Assembly (NCBI GenBank): GCA_036763105.1
Contig: JBAIYS010000001.1
Location: 309,860 to 373,859, forward strand
Source: Peptococcaceae bacterium 1198_IL3148
GTDB taxonomy: Bacteria; Bacillota; Desulfotomaculia; Desulfotomaculales; Desulfohalotomaculaceae
DNA length: 64,000 bases
Direction of reading: 5' to 3'
A model generated the notes under the pieces. It was given only the letters and a program-made list of their open reading frames with translations. It ran no database searches and had not been told where the DNA came from. The position numbers and the translations under genes are program-made. Positions 26,789 through 35,764 of the stretch are shown here, one piece after another. Every line of letters begins with the position of its first letter. The stretch's first letter is position 1.

Positions 26789-28354
26789 TTACGCTCGTTT
26801 TAGTTTCACTAAAAACTTTTTGCCGTAGGTAAATATTAACTTGGTTTCGTCAATGCGCAGCCCGATGGCGGCTAAAATGTAGGCCAAAATACCGGCGGAT
26901 ATGGCCAGCGCCACTTGGATGGCTAAACCAATGGTGCCATAGCCGGCAAAGATGGCCGCGGCAAATCCGTTGACGTAGTGGGCCACCACCGCCATTAGGC
27001 CAGAGGCGGCCAACACTTGGATACCAAAGCGCACCATTTGCCGATCCCAAAGCTTTTTCACCCGGCGGGACAAAAACCACGACAACATCAGCGTGTTGGT
27101 TAAAGCGGCAATGGAGTTGGCCAGCGCTAAACCACCGTGTTGTAGTTTGCCAATTAATAGCAGGCTAAAGATTAAGTTAATCACCACGGTGATCAAAGTC
27201 AGTTTCACCGGAGTGCGGGTATCCTGCAAAGCGTAAAAGCCCCTGGTTAAAATTACATTGGCCGACTGACCCACCAAACCAATGCTAAATAACAGCAGCG
27301 CATAGGCAGTCATTGCGGTGGCGTGGGCATCAAATTCCCCCCGCTCAAATAGCAGTTGCACAATGGGGTAGCGCAACACCATTAAACCCACCCCGGCCGG
27401 AATGGACAACATCACCACCGCCCTAAAGGCCCGTTGCAACGTGGTGGCCATATCCCCAGCCTTGGGATCCACCGCCTGTTTGGTCAAAGTGGGGTAAAAG
27501 GCGGTGCCAATGGCCATCACAAACAAGCCCAGTGGCAATAAAATTAACTTATTGGCATAGTTTAATGCCGATATACTGCCTTCGGCCAAACCCGAAGCCA
27601 ACATGCGGTCAATGACAATATAAATTTGGTTGATGGACACCCCTAAGGTCACCGGTAACATTAGCGACATTACCTTTTGTACTCCCGGGTCCCGCCAATC
27701 AAAACTAAACCGATATTTAAAGCCGGACCGCCAAAGTGATGGCAGTTGAAACAGCGCGGCAAAGAGCACACCCAACACCGTACCAATGGCCACCCCTTGA
27801 ATACCCATCACGTTACCCAACGTCAAAGTGGACACAATGACAGTGGTATTGGCAATGACAGTGCTGAGGGCCGGAACGGCAAAAATGTTGTTGGCATTTA
27901 GCAACCCGTTAAACAGTGTGGACACACCGTTAAACACCAGCAACGGCAACATAATCCGGGTCAATTCTTCGGTTAAAGCAGCCACTTCCGGGGCCAAACC
28001 CGGGCCAATTATTTTAACCAACCAGGGCGTCCCCAACAGGCCCATGGCCACCAACACAGCGAAAGCCAAGGCGGTCAAATTGGTAACGGTGGAAAATAGC
28101 TTCCAGGCCTCATCCCGTCTGCCCTGGGATTCATATTCGCTGAAAACCGGCACCACCACGGTGGATAGCGCCAGCGCCAAAATATTCATCAACACGTAGG
28201 GAATGGTGTAAGCAACTAAATAAGCATCAGTGGCACCGGTGGCGCCAAATTGATAGGCGATCACCATATCCCGAAAAAAACCCAAGATTTTCGAGGTTAG
28301 GTTAATCACCAAAATAACAATAGCGGCTCTGGCAATAATTTTTCCTGTAGACAA
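26789..28354 (-). CDS. murJ: Lipid II flippase MurJ (MviN family)
   Basis: A polytopic membrane protein of about 521 residues with some 14 spans, of the MOP superfamily; MurJ flips the peptidoglycan precursor lipid II across the membrane. Typical motifs are LTSKILGFFRDMVIAYQFGA (first span and the conserved FRD), DAYLVAYTIPYVLMN, and the second-half GVSINQIYIVIDRMLASGL. The frame begins at 28402, but a TTG at 28354 follows AGAAGGTG by 8 bases and starts at STGKIIARAA; I take it as the start. Neighbours are envelope genes, but no mur operon is in the window, and amj is not seen. Confidence 0.92.
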   Translation of the reverse strand: MSTGKIIARAAIVILVINLTSKILGFFRDMVIAYQFGATGATDAYLVAYTIPYVLMNILALALSTVVVPVFSEYESQGRRDEAWKLFSTVTNLTALAFAVLVAMGLLGTPWLVKIIGPGLAPEVAALTEELTRIMLPLLVFNGVSTLFNGLLNANNIFAVPALSTVIANTTVIVSTLTLGNVMGIQGVAIGTVLGVLFAALFQLPSLWRSGFKYRFSFDWRDPGVQKVMSLMLPVTLGVSINQIYIVIDRMLASGLAEGSISALNYANKLILLPLGLFVMAIGTAFYPTLTKQAVDPKAGDMATTLQRAFRAVVMLSIPAGVGLMVLRYPIVQLLFERGEFDAHATAMTAYALLLFSIGLVGQSANVILTRGFYALQDTRTPVKLTLITVVINLIFSLLLIGKLQHGGLALANSIAALTNTLMLSWFLSRRVKKLWDRQMVRFGIQVLAASGLMAVVAHYVNGFAAAIFAGYGTIGLAIQVALAISAGILAYILAAIGLRIDETKLIFTYGKKFLVKLKRA

Positions 28355-28468
28355 TTGAACAACACCTTCTGTTTCTCTTATGATTATAGTCTTGACTAAC
28401 AACAGATTAGTATTCTGGATATTTTACATTTATCCTTCTGCCGCTAAAATATTTAAATAGTCAACTAG

Positions 28469-30655
28469 TTACAGTAAATCTAACATGCGCTGGATTACCG
28501 CCACTGCCTCGGCCCGGGTGGCCGTGCCCTGGGGGGCAAAAACATTGGCCGCCCGACCACTGATCACCCCTTTGTCCACCATATAGGCGATGGATGGTTG
28601 GGCCCAAAGGCTGATCTGATCCAAATCTCGGTATATGTCCAACGCGCGATCTTCTGAACTGTAAGGGATATGACCCCCACTGACCACTCGGGCGATCATC
28701 ACCGTCATTTGTTCCCGGGTGATGGGATCGTTGGGGCCAAAGGTGTGTTCAGTATAACCCACCACCAGTCCGGCCTTAACGGCAGCCCCCACTGCCCCTT
28801 GGTACCACGCCCCGTTGGCCACATCCCTAAAGGTTTTGGCTTCTCCGGGCTCGTCCACCAATTTCAATGCCCGCACCAGCATAGAGGCAAACTGGGCCCG
28901 GGTAACCGTTTGATCCGGCCGAAAGGTGCCGTCACCAAAACCACCAATCACCTTCTGGTTAGACATGCTGGTAATTACCTGTTCTGCCCAGTGGCCCTTG
29001 GTGTCTGGATAGGCCTTGGGCTTGGCTGCCAACAGCCGTTTGGTCAACGTGGTATAGGCCAAATCATACATGGCCTCAAATTGTTCCAGTATCCGATAAT
29101 CATTTTGCGGATAATAGTAGGCATCGGTTCCCGTTGGCAAATCCCCGATGGCCACATCCCGCTGCAGTTTGTTGTCCTTGACCAATTTCACTTTGGTTTC
29201 GGGATCAATCTCCAATGTCTTGTGCTCTGTTTCCAACACTGGGGCACTGGTGGCATTTTTAATGGTGCCCCGGTGGGGCACATCACCGTAGATAATGCTA
29301 AAGGGCTGGGGACTCTGGACAATTTTCGCCCCCTTGACGGTGATGGTGTAAGTACCGCTTTGGGGGTTATTGATGCGAATCACTTCCACGTTATTCTTCT
29401 TGTCACCGCCAATGGTGTTATTGCCCCAAAACACCCTGCCATCGGGATCCACCATTTGTAAATCCAAATCGTTGACCAACCCATTGGCCACCCTGGCGCG
29501 CTGGGGGTAATCGCTCCAAACCACCGTCACCGCCAATGGCGACTGGCCATCAGACTTAACTTCAAAGCTATATTTTTCACCATGCTTCATCTTGACATTA
29601 TCACGATACCCGGTGGCCTCGTCTTCCAAAGCCATCACGGTAGCCTGTACATCAATCATGCCAAAGCCCTGCTTTACCCGGGGTTCTCCCGGCAGTTCCC
29701 GGGCTCCGTGGATTAAGGCCGCCTTCACCATGGCGGCCGAGGGCTGAAGCTGTTTTACTTCTTCCAAATACTGTCTCACCAAAGCAGCAGCACCGGTGGC
29801 CAATGCGGTGGCCATGCTGGTGCCGGATTGATATTGATAGAAACTTTCATCGGCGCGGGATGCCGACATAATCCAGGTTCCCGGTGCCACTAAATCTGGC
29901 TTAATTCTGCCATCGGAGGTGCCAAAGCCACTAAAGGCCGCCACCTGTTTGGGGTTATCGGAATCTTCATCAATGCCCCGGGGACTTTCGGTGGCTCCCA
30001 CCGTAATGGCATTTTTCGCTGCCCCCGGTGAACTGACATAGGTGGCCCCGTTACCGGCAGATTTTAGCACCACCATGTCTCGGTGCTCCCAAACAAACTT
30101 GTCCAACGAATGGGCGGCATCATCATATTGACCAGAATTGGCGTCAAAACCCCAACTGTTGGAGTGAATCCGCACCTCATTTTCGTAGGCATCCTGCAAT
30201 AACTGATACATCTCGGGCAACTTTAAACTGCCGGTATTACCGTCGTAGGTGGCTTGAAAATACAACTCTGCACCGGTGGCAATGCCTTTAAAGTGGCCGT
30301 CAGACTTTTCGCCGCTGCCCACAATGGTGGCGGCAATATGGGTGCCGTGCCCCGAAGGGTCGTCCCAACCATCATCACTGTAATTCTTTATGCCGACGAT
30401 GCGATCAATTAAATCCGGGTGTATCTCCTCAAAGACCCCGGTGCCTAAGCCGTTATCCGCTACGCCCACCACTTGTCCTTTACCGGTTAAGCCAAAGGTA
30501 TTTTCACCAAATTCGCCCTGCAACACCAACGGCACCCCCATGGCGGTGGCCGATAGATTGTTGGCCAGGGTAGCGTTGCTGAATACTAATGAATTTATGC
30601 TAAGAACCAATGCTGTTGTGGTAACCAAAAATTTATTTCTTAGGGAAAAATTCAT
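28469..30655 (-). CDS. Secreted subtilisin-like serine protease (S8) with three SLH domains
   Basis: An exported protein of 728 residues: signal peptide (about 8-32), S8 catalytic domain (about 45-340) with Asp67 in VVGVADNG, His103 in SGHGTHIAA and Ser near 275 in SGTSMATALATGAA, a beta-rich P-domain-like segment (345-470), and three C-terminal SLH repeats (about 555-728: DTKGHWAEQVITSMSNQKVI, then FRDVANGAWY, then IYRDLDQISLWAQPSIAYMV). SLH domains bind pyruvylated wall polymer, and csaB is in the window, so the protease is held on the cell surface. The start ATG 30655 follows GAGGTGCAAA; the frame is open to 30667. A TGTCGAA site lies 66 bases upstream. Confidence 0.93.
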   Translation of the reverse strand: MNFSLRNKFLVTTTALVLSINSLVFSNATLANNLSATAMGVPLVLQGEFGENTFGLTGKGQVVGVADNGLGTGVFEEIHPDLIDRIVGIKNYSDDGWDDPSGHGTHIAATIVGSGEKSDGHFKGIATGAELYFQATYDGNTGSLKLPEMYQLLQDAYENEVRIHSNSWGFDANSGQYDDAAHSLDKFVWEHRDMVVLKSAGNGATYVSSPGAAKNAITVGATESPRGIDEDSDNPKQVAAFSGFGTSDGRIKPDLVAPGTWIMSASRADESFYQYQSGTSMATALATGAAALVRQYLEEVKQLQPSAAMVKAALIHGARELPGEPRVKQGFGMIDVQATVMALEDEATGYRDNVKMKHGEKYSFEVKSDGQSPLAVTVVWSDYPQRARVANGLVNDLDLQMVDPDGRVFWGNNTIGGDKKNNVEVIRINNPQSGTYTITVKGAKIVQSPQPFSIIYGDVPHRGTIKNATSAPVLETEHKTLEIDPETKVKLVKDNKLQRDVAIGDLPTGTDAYYYPQNDYRILEQFEAMYDLAYTTLTKRLLAAKPKAYPDTKGHWAEQVITSMSNQKVIGGFGDGTFRPDQTVTRAQFASMLVRALKLVDEPGEAKTFRDVANGAWYQGAVGAAVKAGLVVGYTEHTFGPNDPITREQMTVMIARVVSGGHIPYSSEDRALDIYRDLDQISLWAQPSIAYMVDKGVISGRAANVFAPQGTATRAEAVAVIQRMLDLL

Positions 30656-30720
30656 TTTGCACCTCAATTAGTGGAACTTTTTCGGTATTTATTTCGTATA
30701 TATATTGTACTATTGTTTTT

Positions 30721-30727
30721 TTCGACA
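30721..30727 (-). promoter_or_regulatory. TGTCGAA, Spo0A-box-like site upstream of the subtilase
   Basis: Exact 0A-box heptamer reading toward the gene, 66 bases before the start codon. Confidence 0.3.
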
Positions 30728-30756
30728 CTTTAAGGGTATCTCCTTTAATCTTTAAC

Positions 30757-30787
30757 AGAAAAAAGGCACCATTGGTGCCTTTTTTTA
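30757..30787 (-). terminator. Terminator downstream of the phosphohexomutase gene
   Basis: GGCACCA-A-TGGTGCC with poly-A before and poly-T after it; A/T-flanked on both sides, so it can end transcription on either strand. Confidence 0.8.
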
Positions 30788-30845
30788 CTATTTTTGGGGT
30801 TAATTTTTGGTTAGTGACGCAAAATGAATGATTACTCGTCATAAC

Positions 30846-30881
30846 TAACGTTGCTTAAGGGCGCGATAAATCGGCCCTACA
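30846..30881. repeat. Half copy of TGTAGGGG-type element
   Basis: TAACGTTGCTTAAGGGCGCG and ATAAATCGGCCCTACA: right half only, with a variant hairpin. Confidence 0.6.
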
Positions 30882-30921
30882 AAAACCGTTGCATGTAATG
30901 GTCATGTGGAGCAATTTAATG

Positions 30922-32379
30922 TTACAATTTTAACTTTTCTTTTACTTCCTGTTGTATCTGGTTAACTTGTTCCGGGCTGCTGGCTTCAGCATAGATGCGG
31001 AACAGTGGCTCGGTGCCGGAAGGCCGGATCAACGTCCAGGAGCCATCGGCCAATAGCAACTTGGTGCCATCCACCGTGATGCGGTTGACCACCCGCTGAC
31101 CATTGATGGTGTCGGGATTAAACCGTTGCAGTTCTGCCAGCACCCGGGCTTTGGCTTCCGGGGTGGTGTGCACATCCAGCCTGTTGCTATACAACTTGCC
31201 AAACTGCCCGCCGATCTGCTCCATCAACTCCGTTAAACTCTTGCGGTGATAAGCCACCATTTCCGCCGCCAACATGCCGGCCAAAATGCCATCCTTCTCG
31301 GGAATATGCCCTTTAATGGACATGCCGCCGCTCTCTTCACCGCCCATAATGGCACCCTTTACGTGCAGACATTGACCGATATATTTAAAGCCGACGGGGG
31401 TCTCCTCCACCGTTTGGCCGTAGTGCTGAGCAATTCGGTCCAACAAATGGGTGGTGGCCACCGTGCGGGCCGCTGGGCCCCGCACACCCTTTACTTCCAT
31501 CAGGTGATAATACAGCATTGGCAAAAACTGGTTGGGGGCGATGTATTCTCCGTTGCGATCAATAATGCCGAAACGGTCGGCATCGCCATCCAGTGCCAAC
31601 CCCAGGTCTGCCCCCACCGCCTGCATCCGCTGCTGCAGTTCTCCCAGCGATGCCATGGTGGGCTCTGGCATGCCGCCACCAAATAACGGGTCTCGATAAT
31701 TGTGAATGGTTTCCACCGTTACCCCGGCCTTTGCCAAAAGCGTATCTAAATAACCAATGCCGGCGCCGTACATCGGATCCACCACTATCTTTAAACCGGC
31801 TTTGCCAATGATGTCCAAATCAACCAGTTCGGCAATATGGGCTATGTATTCATTAAAGGGATCGATTTTACAACTGGAACAGTATTCCGATCGGTGATGT
31901 TCTTCCACCAAATGGCCGTACCTACCTTCGGCCTCTTCGGTTACATTGGTGGAACAAATGGCCTGCTGCTGTTTAATATTTTCCTCAATTTGCTTGGTCA
32001 CATGGGGTAACGCCGGCCCAGCATGCTGGGGAATAAACTTATAGCCGTTGTATTCCGGTGGATTGTGGCTGGCGGTCAGCATCACCGCCCCCGCTGCCCG
32101 CTGCAGTTTAATGGCATAGGCGGTCACCGGAGTGGGTGCCGCCTGAGAAATGACAAACACCGGCACGCCACACTTGTTCATTTCCTCCGCCACCTCTTCG
32201 GCAAAGCGGTCGGAGAGAAAGCGGTTGTCATAACCAATTACCAAGCCACGGTGGTTAACACCGCTATCCACCAAATATTGAGCCACCGCCCGGCTCACCA
32301 GACGCACATTGTCAAAGATAAAGTCTTGGGCAATAATGCCTCGCCACCCATCGGTGCCGAAGGCAATTTTTATCGACAT
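30922..32379 (-). CDS. Phosphoglucomutase / phosphomannomutase family protein
   Basis: A four-domain alpha-D-phosphohexomutase of 485 residues that interconverts hexose 1- and 6-phosphates. It has the phosphoserine loop TASHNPPEYNGYK (Ser104), the metal loop DGDADRFG (near 243), the sugar loop GGEESGGMS (near 322) and the phosphate-binding loop RPSGTEPLFRIY (near 455). The exact substrate (glucose or mannose) cannot be told from sequence; supply of sugars for the surface polymers nearby is plausible. An insert with CSSCKIDPF near 168 is slightly unusual. It follows the DUF421 gene by 16 bases, so the two may be co-transcribed. Confidence 0.92.
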   Translation of the reverse strand: MSIKIAFGTDGWRGIIAQDFIFDNVRLVSRAVAQYLVDSGVNHRGLVIGYDNRFLSDRFAEEVAEEMNKCGVPVFVISQAAPTPVTAYAIKLQRAAGAVMLTASHNPPEYNGYKFIPQHAGPALPHVTKQIEENIKQQQAICSTNVTEEAEGRYGHLVEEHHRSEYCSSCKIDPFNEYIAHIAELVDLDIIGKAGLKIVVDPMYGAGIGYLDTLLAKAGVTVETIHNYRDPLFGGGMPEPTMASLGELQQRMQAVGADLGLALDGDADRFGIIDRNGEYIAPNQFLPMLYYHLMEVKGVRGPAARTVATTHLLDRIAQHYGQTVEETPVGFKYIGQCLHVKGAIMGGEESGGMSIKGHIPEKDGILAGMLAAEMVAYHRKSLTELMEQIGGQFGKLYSNRLDVHTTPEAKARVLAELQRFNPDTINGQRVVNRITVDGTKLLLADGSWTLIRPSGTEPLFRIYAEASSPEQVNQIQQEVKEKLKL

Positions 32380-32395
32380 TTATTGGTTCCCCCAA

Positions 32396-33118
32396 TCATT
32401 TAATTTTATCGCTGATGTCCTGCACATAGGTTAGCTGATCCTGATATTTATCCACATAAAGATTGCCAGCACTGTCCAAACTGGCAAAAACCACATCCTT
32501 AACGTTGCTAACTCCCTGCTTGTTCAACTCCGTTAGCAACCAATCTTTAGACAAATTGTTCTGTTGCAAGTTTTGATAAATAATCTTTCCATCCACAATC
32601 AGTTCCGACGGCACCCCCTGATAATCGGTGGCGATATTGACATCCCGCGGGGTTAGTGGTTGTTTATCACTTTTCAACAGCACACTCAATTCGCCATGGG
32701 GCTCGGCCACCGCAAACTCCACATCGGCAATATTAAACACATTTTTTTCCCGCAACTGCATGGTGACGTGATCCACACTGTAGCGCATTTTAGCCATGTT
32801 TTTTTCCAACAGCTTGCCGTTATGGATCACCACCGTCGGTTCACCCTCTAATATTTTACGGGCTGTTCTGGACTTTAATGCCACATAATTTATTGCATAT
32901 GTCAAACCACCAAAAATAATGATACCAATGATGTAGTAACTGACATTTTCTTTGTGATCGGTGGCCATATTGGCCGCTATCGAACCGATGGCAATGGCAT
33001 TGACAAAATCGCTGACCGCCAACTGTCCCATCTGCTCTTTTCCCAGCACCCTGGTTATAATCAGCACCGCAAAAAAAGCCCCCACCGCCCGGATGGCGAT
33101 CTCAAAATGAGGATTCAA
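32396..33118 (-). CDS. DUF421 (YetF/YcaP-like) membrane protein
   Basis: A 240-residue protein with three N-terminal spans (about 10-80) and a soluble C-terminal part. The motif RVLGKEQMGQLAVSDFVNAI and IGSIAANMATD are typical of DUF421 proteins, many of which are found in spore formers and of unknown function. The start codon is TTG with GGAGGGATAAAG before it. It probably shares a transcript with the phosphohexomutase downstream. Confidence 0.88.
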   Translation of the reverse strand: MNPHFEIAIRAVGAFFAVLIITRVLGKEQMGQLAVSDFVNAIAIGSIAANMATDHKENVSYYIIGIIIFGGLTYAINYVALKSRTARKILEGEPTVVIHNGKLLEKNMAKMRYSVDHVTMQLREKNVFNIADVEFAVAEPHGELSVLLKSDKQPLTPRDVNIATDYQGVPSELIVDGKIIYQNLQQNNLSKDWLLTELNKQGVSNVKDVVFASLDSAGNLYVDKYQDQLTYVQDISDKIK

Positions 33119-33259
33119 CTTTATCCCTCCAACATAGATTAGATATAAAGCTTAAGTTCTCCTGCTCATTAGGAATTTATTCATTTAATGGCAATAACAG
33201 TTTAATTATGTAACTAATTGGCAATAATACAGTTAGCATTATTGGGGAGGTAAAGTTCA

Positions 33260-33361
33260 GTGAGCAAAACCATCGTCAAGCTGGACAGCCGCAAGGATAT
33301 GTACGAGGATTATCTGAAGTGGCTTAGGGATAAAAAGAAGAAGAAAACCGTTGAAAAATAG
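33260..33361 (+). CDS. Very small charged protein (33 aa), unknown
   Basis: GTG start with GGGGAGGTAAAGTTCA just before it, then 33 residues beginning MSKTIVKLDSRKDMYEDYLK and ending in a lysine-rich tail (KKKKKTVEK). It lies on the plus strand, divergent from DUF421. The strong RBS and the amphipathic charged helix suggest a real gene, but no family is recognised and no terminator is seen. Confidence 0.5.
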   Translation: MSKTIVKLDSRKDMYEDYLKWLRDKKKKKTVEK

Positions 33362-33372
33362 GAAGGTAATTT

Positions 33373-33402
33373 TAAATTATGAATTATGAATTTTGAATTA
33401 AA
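33373..33402. repeat. AATTNNG heptad array
   Basis: The cleanest array: AATTATG AATTATG AATTTTG AATTAAA, 16 bases from a half TGTAGGGG element. Confidence 0.7.
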
Positions 33403-33417
33403 ACCAATGTTTATAGC

Positions 33418-33455
33418 AAAAGTTACTTTAGCGGGCGCGATAAATCGAGATCACA
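33418..33455. repeat. Decayed half copy of TGTAGGGG-type element inside the ParE gene end
   Basis: AAGTTACTTTAGCGGGCGCG and ATAAATCGAGATCACA match the right half of the element; it forms the last codons of the ParE gene. Confidence 0.6.
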
Positions 33456-33695
33456 AACAACGTAAAAAACCAGATAGTTCCCTACTATCAATATCCGATA
33501 CCCTAGTTGTAATAACCGTTGATTATTAGGAGATTTGCCTAGCAAAGGAAAATCGGCAAGTTTTCCAATTTCATTATCAAAACGTTCAATCGTTGCCATT
33601 GCTATCTCTGGATTATCCAGTTGAATATATTCTAATATTTCAATAATATCTCTTCTTGCCGAAGGTAAATAACGCATTTCCAAAGGTTTACTCAT
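33423..33695 (-). CDS. ParE/RelE-family toxin with altered C-terminus
   Basis: A 90-residue toxin of the ParE/RelE fold: MRYLPSARRDIIEILEYIQL, then GKSPNNQRLLQLGYRILIVGNYLVFY. Such toxins end with a conserved strand of the type V.I.RILHGRR that carries active residues; here the last 12 residues (CDLDLSRPLK) are encoded by a decayed half of the TGTAGGGG element instead. The toxin is therefore likely weakened or inactive. It overlaps the antitoxin by 8 bases, the usual operon layout. Alternatively the new tail may be tolerated; this cannot be told from sequence. Confidence 0.75.
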   Translation of the reverse strand: MSKPLEMRYLPSARRDIIEILEYIQLDNPEIAMATIERFDNEIGKLADFPLLGKSPNNQRLLQLGYRILIVGNYLVFYVVCDLDLSRPLK

Positions 33696-33954
33696 GGTAT
33701 TTTTTCCTTAGCTCAGCCATCAATTTTTGGTGGCTTGTCGTTTCTTCTCCGGCACGGCTTTCAGCCTCCGCCTCTGCTAATTTCTCATAGAGCTTTATTA
33801 GGGACTGCTGTTTTTCATAAAGAGCCATACTCATAACCACCAAGTTTCCTTCGCCATTTTTAGTGATAAATACCGGTTGTTGTTCTTGATGACAGATTTC
33901 AGATATTTTATTAAAATTATTGCGCAGATCTGATATGGGGCGAATTTTAGGCAT
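33688..33954 (-). CDS. Phd/YefM-family antitoxin
   Basis: An 88-residue antitoxin: N-terminal DNA-binding part (MPKIRPISDLRNNFNKISEI, then PVFITKNGEGNLVVMSMALY) and an acidic C-terminal helix that blocks the toxin. The ATG at 33954 follows GGAG by 8 bases; the frame is open two codons earlier. A perfect 20-base palindrome lies 37 bases upstream, the likely autoregulatory operator. It pairs with the ParE gene downstream. Confidence 0.88.
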   Translation of the reverse strand: MPKIRPISDLRNNFNKISEICHQEQQPVFITKNGEGNLVVMSMALYEKQQSLIKLYEKLAEAEAESRAGEETTSHQKLMAELRKKYHE

Positions 33955-33968
33955 ACACACAACTCCTT

Positions 33969-34010
33969 ATATCATAATTATTACATGTATTATATCATAA
34001 TTATGATATA
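33969..34010. promoter_or_regulatory. Operator of the Phd/ParE module
   Basis: TATATCATAATTATGATATA (33991-34010) is a perfect 20-bp palindrome. A partial second copy, TATATCATAATTAT, lies at 33969-33982, two turns away. Both fit tandem Phd-dimer sites and overlap the promoter region. Confidence 0.7.
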
Positions 34011-34027
34011 AAATCTTCACATAAGAA

Positions 34028-34072
34028 AAGGTGCTGTTGCAAAATGCATTGTCGGTTTCGCAACAGCACCTT
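34028..34072 (-). terminator. Terminator of tagO
   Basis: AAGGTGCTGTTGC and its complement (13 bp, perfect) with a 19-base loop, followed by TTTTC on the minus strand. Confidence 0.75.
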
Positions 34073-34080
34073 TGGTTCGC

Positions 34081-35151
34081 TTAAATATTTTGTTGTTCGT
34101 TTTTAACCGTGGCTTTACCGCCAGTTACACCCACTTTGTTGGCGCCGATAATGATGATTAACGATAGGCCGGCCATCAACAATACCGCGTGGTCGGTGGT
34201 AACCAGGTTTAACACATAGGCGCTGGCACCCAACACTGCGCTGATGCCGTATATCACCAACACCGTTTGCCGATGGGATAAACCCATGGCCATTAAACGG
34301 TGATGTAAATGCTCTTTGTCCGGTTGAAAAATCCGCTTGCCATTTAAACTGCGCCGAACAATGGCAAAAAAGGTGTCCAACAGCGGAATGCCCAAAATTA
34401 CAATGGGAATAAACACCGAAATGGAGGCGGCAATTTTGGTTAAGCCCATCACCGCCAATACCGCTAAACAATAACCTAAGAACATCGAACCGGTATCCCC
34501 CAAGAATATCTTGGCGGGGAAAAAGTTATAGCGCAAAAAGCCCAACACCGCACAGGCCAAAATTAAGCCCAACACTGCCACCTCGGTGTGTGTCGCCGAG
34601 CCCCCGTAAAGCTGACCCTGTTTCCAAGCCACCGCTGCAATGGTAAGTGCGGCAATCATTGAGGTACCACCGGCTAAACCATCCAAACCGTCAATTAGGT
34701 TAACCGCATTGGTTACCGATATAATCCAAAACACCGTTACCGGAATGGCCAAAATCCCTAGGCCCACAATGCCACCGGATATGGGATTGGTGACAAACTC
34801 CACTTGAATACCAAAGGGGATCACCATTAACGCTGCAACTATCTGACCAACTAGTTTTTGTTTGGGTGACAGGCCTTTAATGTCATCCACGATGCCCACC
34901 AATATAATCACCAGGCCCCCCAAAAGTAACCCAGCCAAGGCCGGGGTTAAGGGACGCACGATCAATGCCGTCACTGCAAAACTGATAAATACCGCCAAGC
35001 CACCCATCCTGGGCATCAAGCCGGTGTGTACTTTACGTTTATCAGGGACATCCATGGCGTTTACTCTGATGGCCAAGCGTTTCACCCATGGGGTAACCAG
35101 CAGTGATATTACCACTGCCAACACTGCCGCGGCACTTGCTTTAATTAACAC
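34081..35151 (-). CDS. tagO: Undecaprenyl-phosphate N-acetylglucosaminyl-1-phosphate transferase (TagO/WecA type)
   Basis: A polytopic enzyme of 356 residues (about 10-11 spans) that starts wall polymer synthesis by moving GlcNAc-1-P to undecaprenyl phosphate. Motifs: PDKRKVHTGLMPRMGGLAVF near residue 36, VNLIDGLDGLAGG near 150, the catalytic FLGDTGSMFLGY near 215, and the HLHHRLMAMG loop near 283. GTG start after GGAGGGATTACG. With TagA, LCP and CsaB in the same window it fits the first step of a secondary wall polymer pathway. MraY is excluded by the HLHHRL motif. Confidence 0.93.
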   Translation of the reverse strand: MLIKASAAAVLAVVISLLVTPWVKRLAIRVNAMDVPDKRKVHTGLMPRMGGLAVFISFAVTALIVRPLTPALAGLLLGGLVIILVGIVDDIKGLSPKQKLVGQIVAALMVIPFGIQVEFVTNPISGGIVGLGILAIPVTVFWIISVTNAVNLIDGLDGLAGGTSMIAALTIAAVAWKQGQLYGGSATHTEVAVLGLILACAVLGFLRYNFFPAKIFLGDTGSMFLGYCLAVLAVMGLTKIAASISVFIPIVILGIPLLDTFFAIVRRSLNGKRIFQPDKEHLHHRLMAMGLSHRQTVLVIYGISAVLGASAYVLNLVTTDHAVLLMAGLSLIIIIGANKVGVTGGKATVKNEQQNI

Positions 35152-35313
35152 CGTAATCCCTCCAAATAATATCTAGCACATCATATCAATTGTACTTGAT
35201 AACTAGTTTCGGTGACAAAGTTGATTTTTCTACAATAATTAGTTAGTTAACATGGTACAAGCCATCACTGGGGAGATATCTTAAAATATCTTCAATTATC
35301 GATAATTAACAAG

Positions 35314-35739
35314 TTACTTATCCCCAATGGCAAACATTAACTCCGCTTCCGCGACAATTTTCCCGTCCACCAACGCTTTGCCTTTGCTCTTGCCGATCTT
35401 ACCCCTTAATTTTATTACTTCTATTTCAAAAGTCAACTGGTCGCCAGGCATTACCTGCTGGCGGAAACGAGCCCCATCGATACCAGCAAATAACGCCAGC
35501 TTGCCCTGGTACTCCGGCAGGCTTAACAGCGCCACCGCCCCCACCTGGGCCATGGCTTCAATGATCAATACCCCGGGCATCACCGGATAACCGGGAAAAT
35601 GGCCCTGAAAGAACGGTTCATTGATGGTGATATTTTTAATACCCACCGACCTCTTGCCCGGTTCCACCTCCACTATTTTATCCACCAGCAAAAAGGGATA
35701 GCGATGTGGCAATACCTCCATAATTTCGTTAATATTCAT
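35314..35739 (-). CDS. fabZ: 3-hydroxyacyl-ACP dehydratase FabZ
   Basis: A 141-residue hotdog-fold enzyme that dehydrates hydroxyacyl-ACP in fatty acid elongation. The active-site helix [15 protein letters not shown] carries His47, and EAMAQ carries Glu61. Length and motifs match FabZ fully. No other fab genes lie here; it sits alone between tagO and the beta-propeller gene. Standalone fabZ near envelope genes is common in clostridia. Confidence 0.96.
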   Translation of the reverse strand: MNINEIMEVLPHRYPFLLVDKIVEVEPGKRSVGIKNITINEPFFQGHFPGYPVMPGVLIIEAMAQVGAVALLSLPEYQGKLALFAGIDGARFRQQVMPGDQLTFEIEVIKLRGKIGKSKGKALVDGKIVAEAELMFAIGDK

Positions 35740-35764
35740 TTAATAACCCTCCGTATTTTGGTGT

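Noticed and set aside
28670..29461. 263-residue plus-strand frame opposite the subtilase
   Set aside because: Long only because of codon bias of the subtilase gene; composition rich in H, G and P typical of shadow frames.
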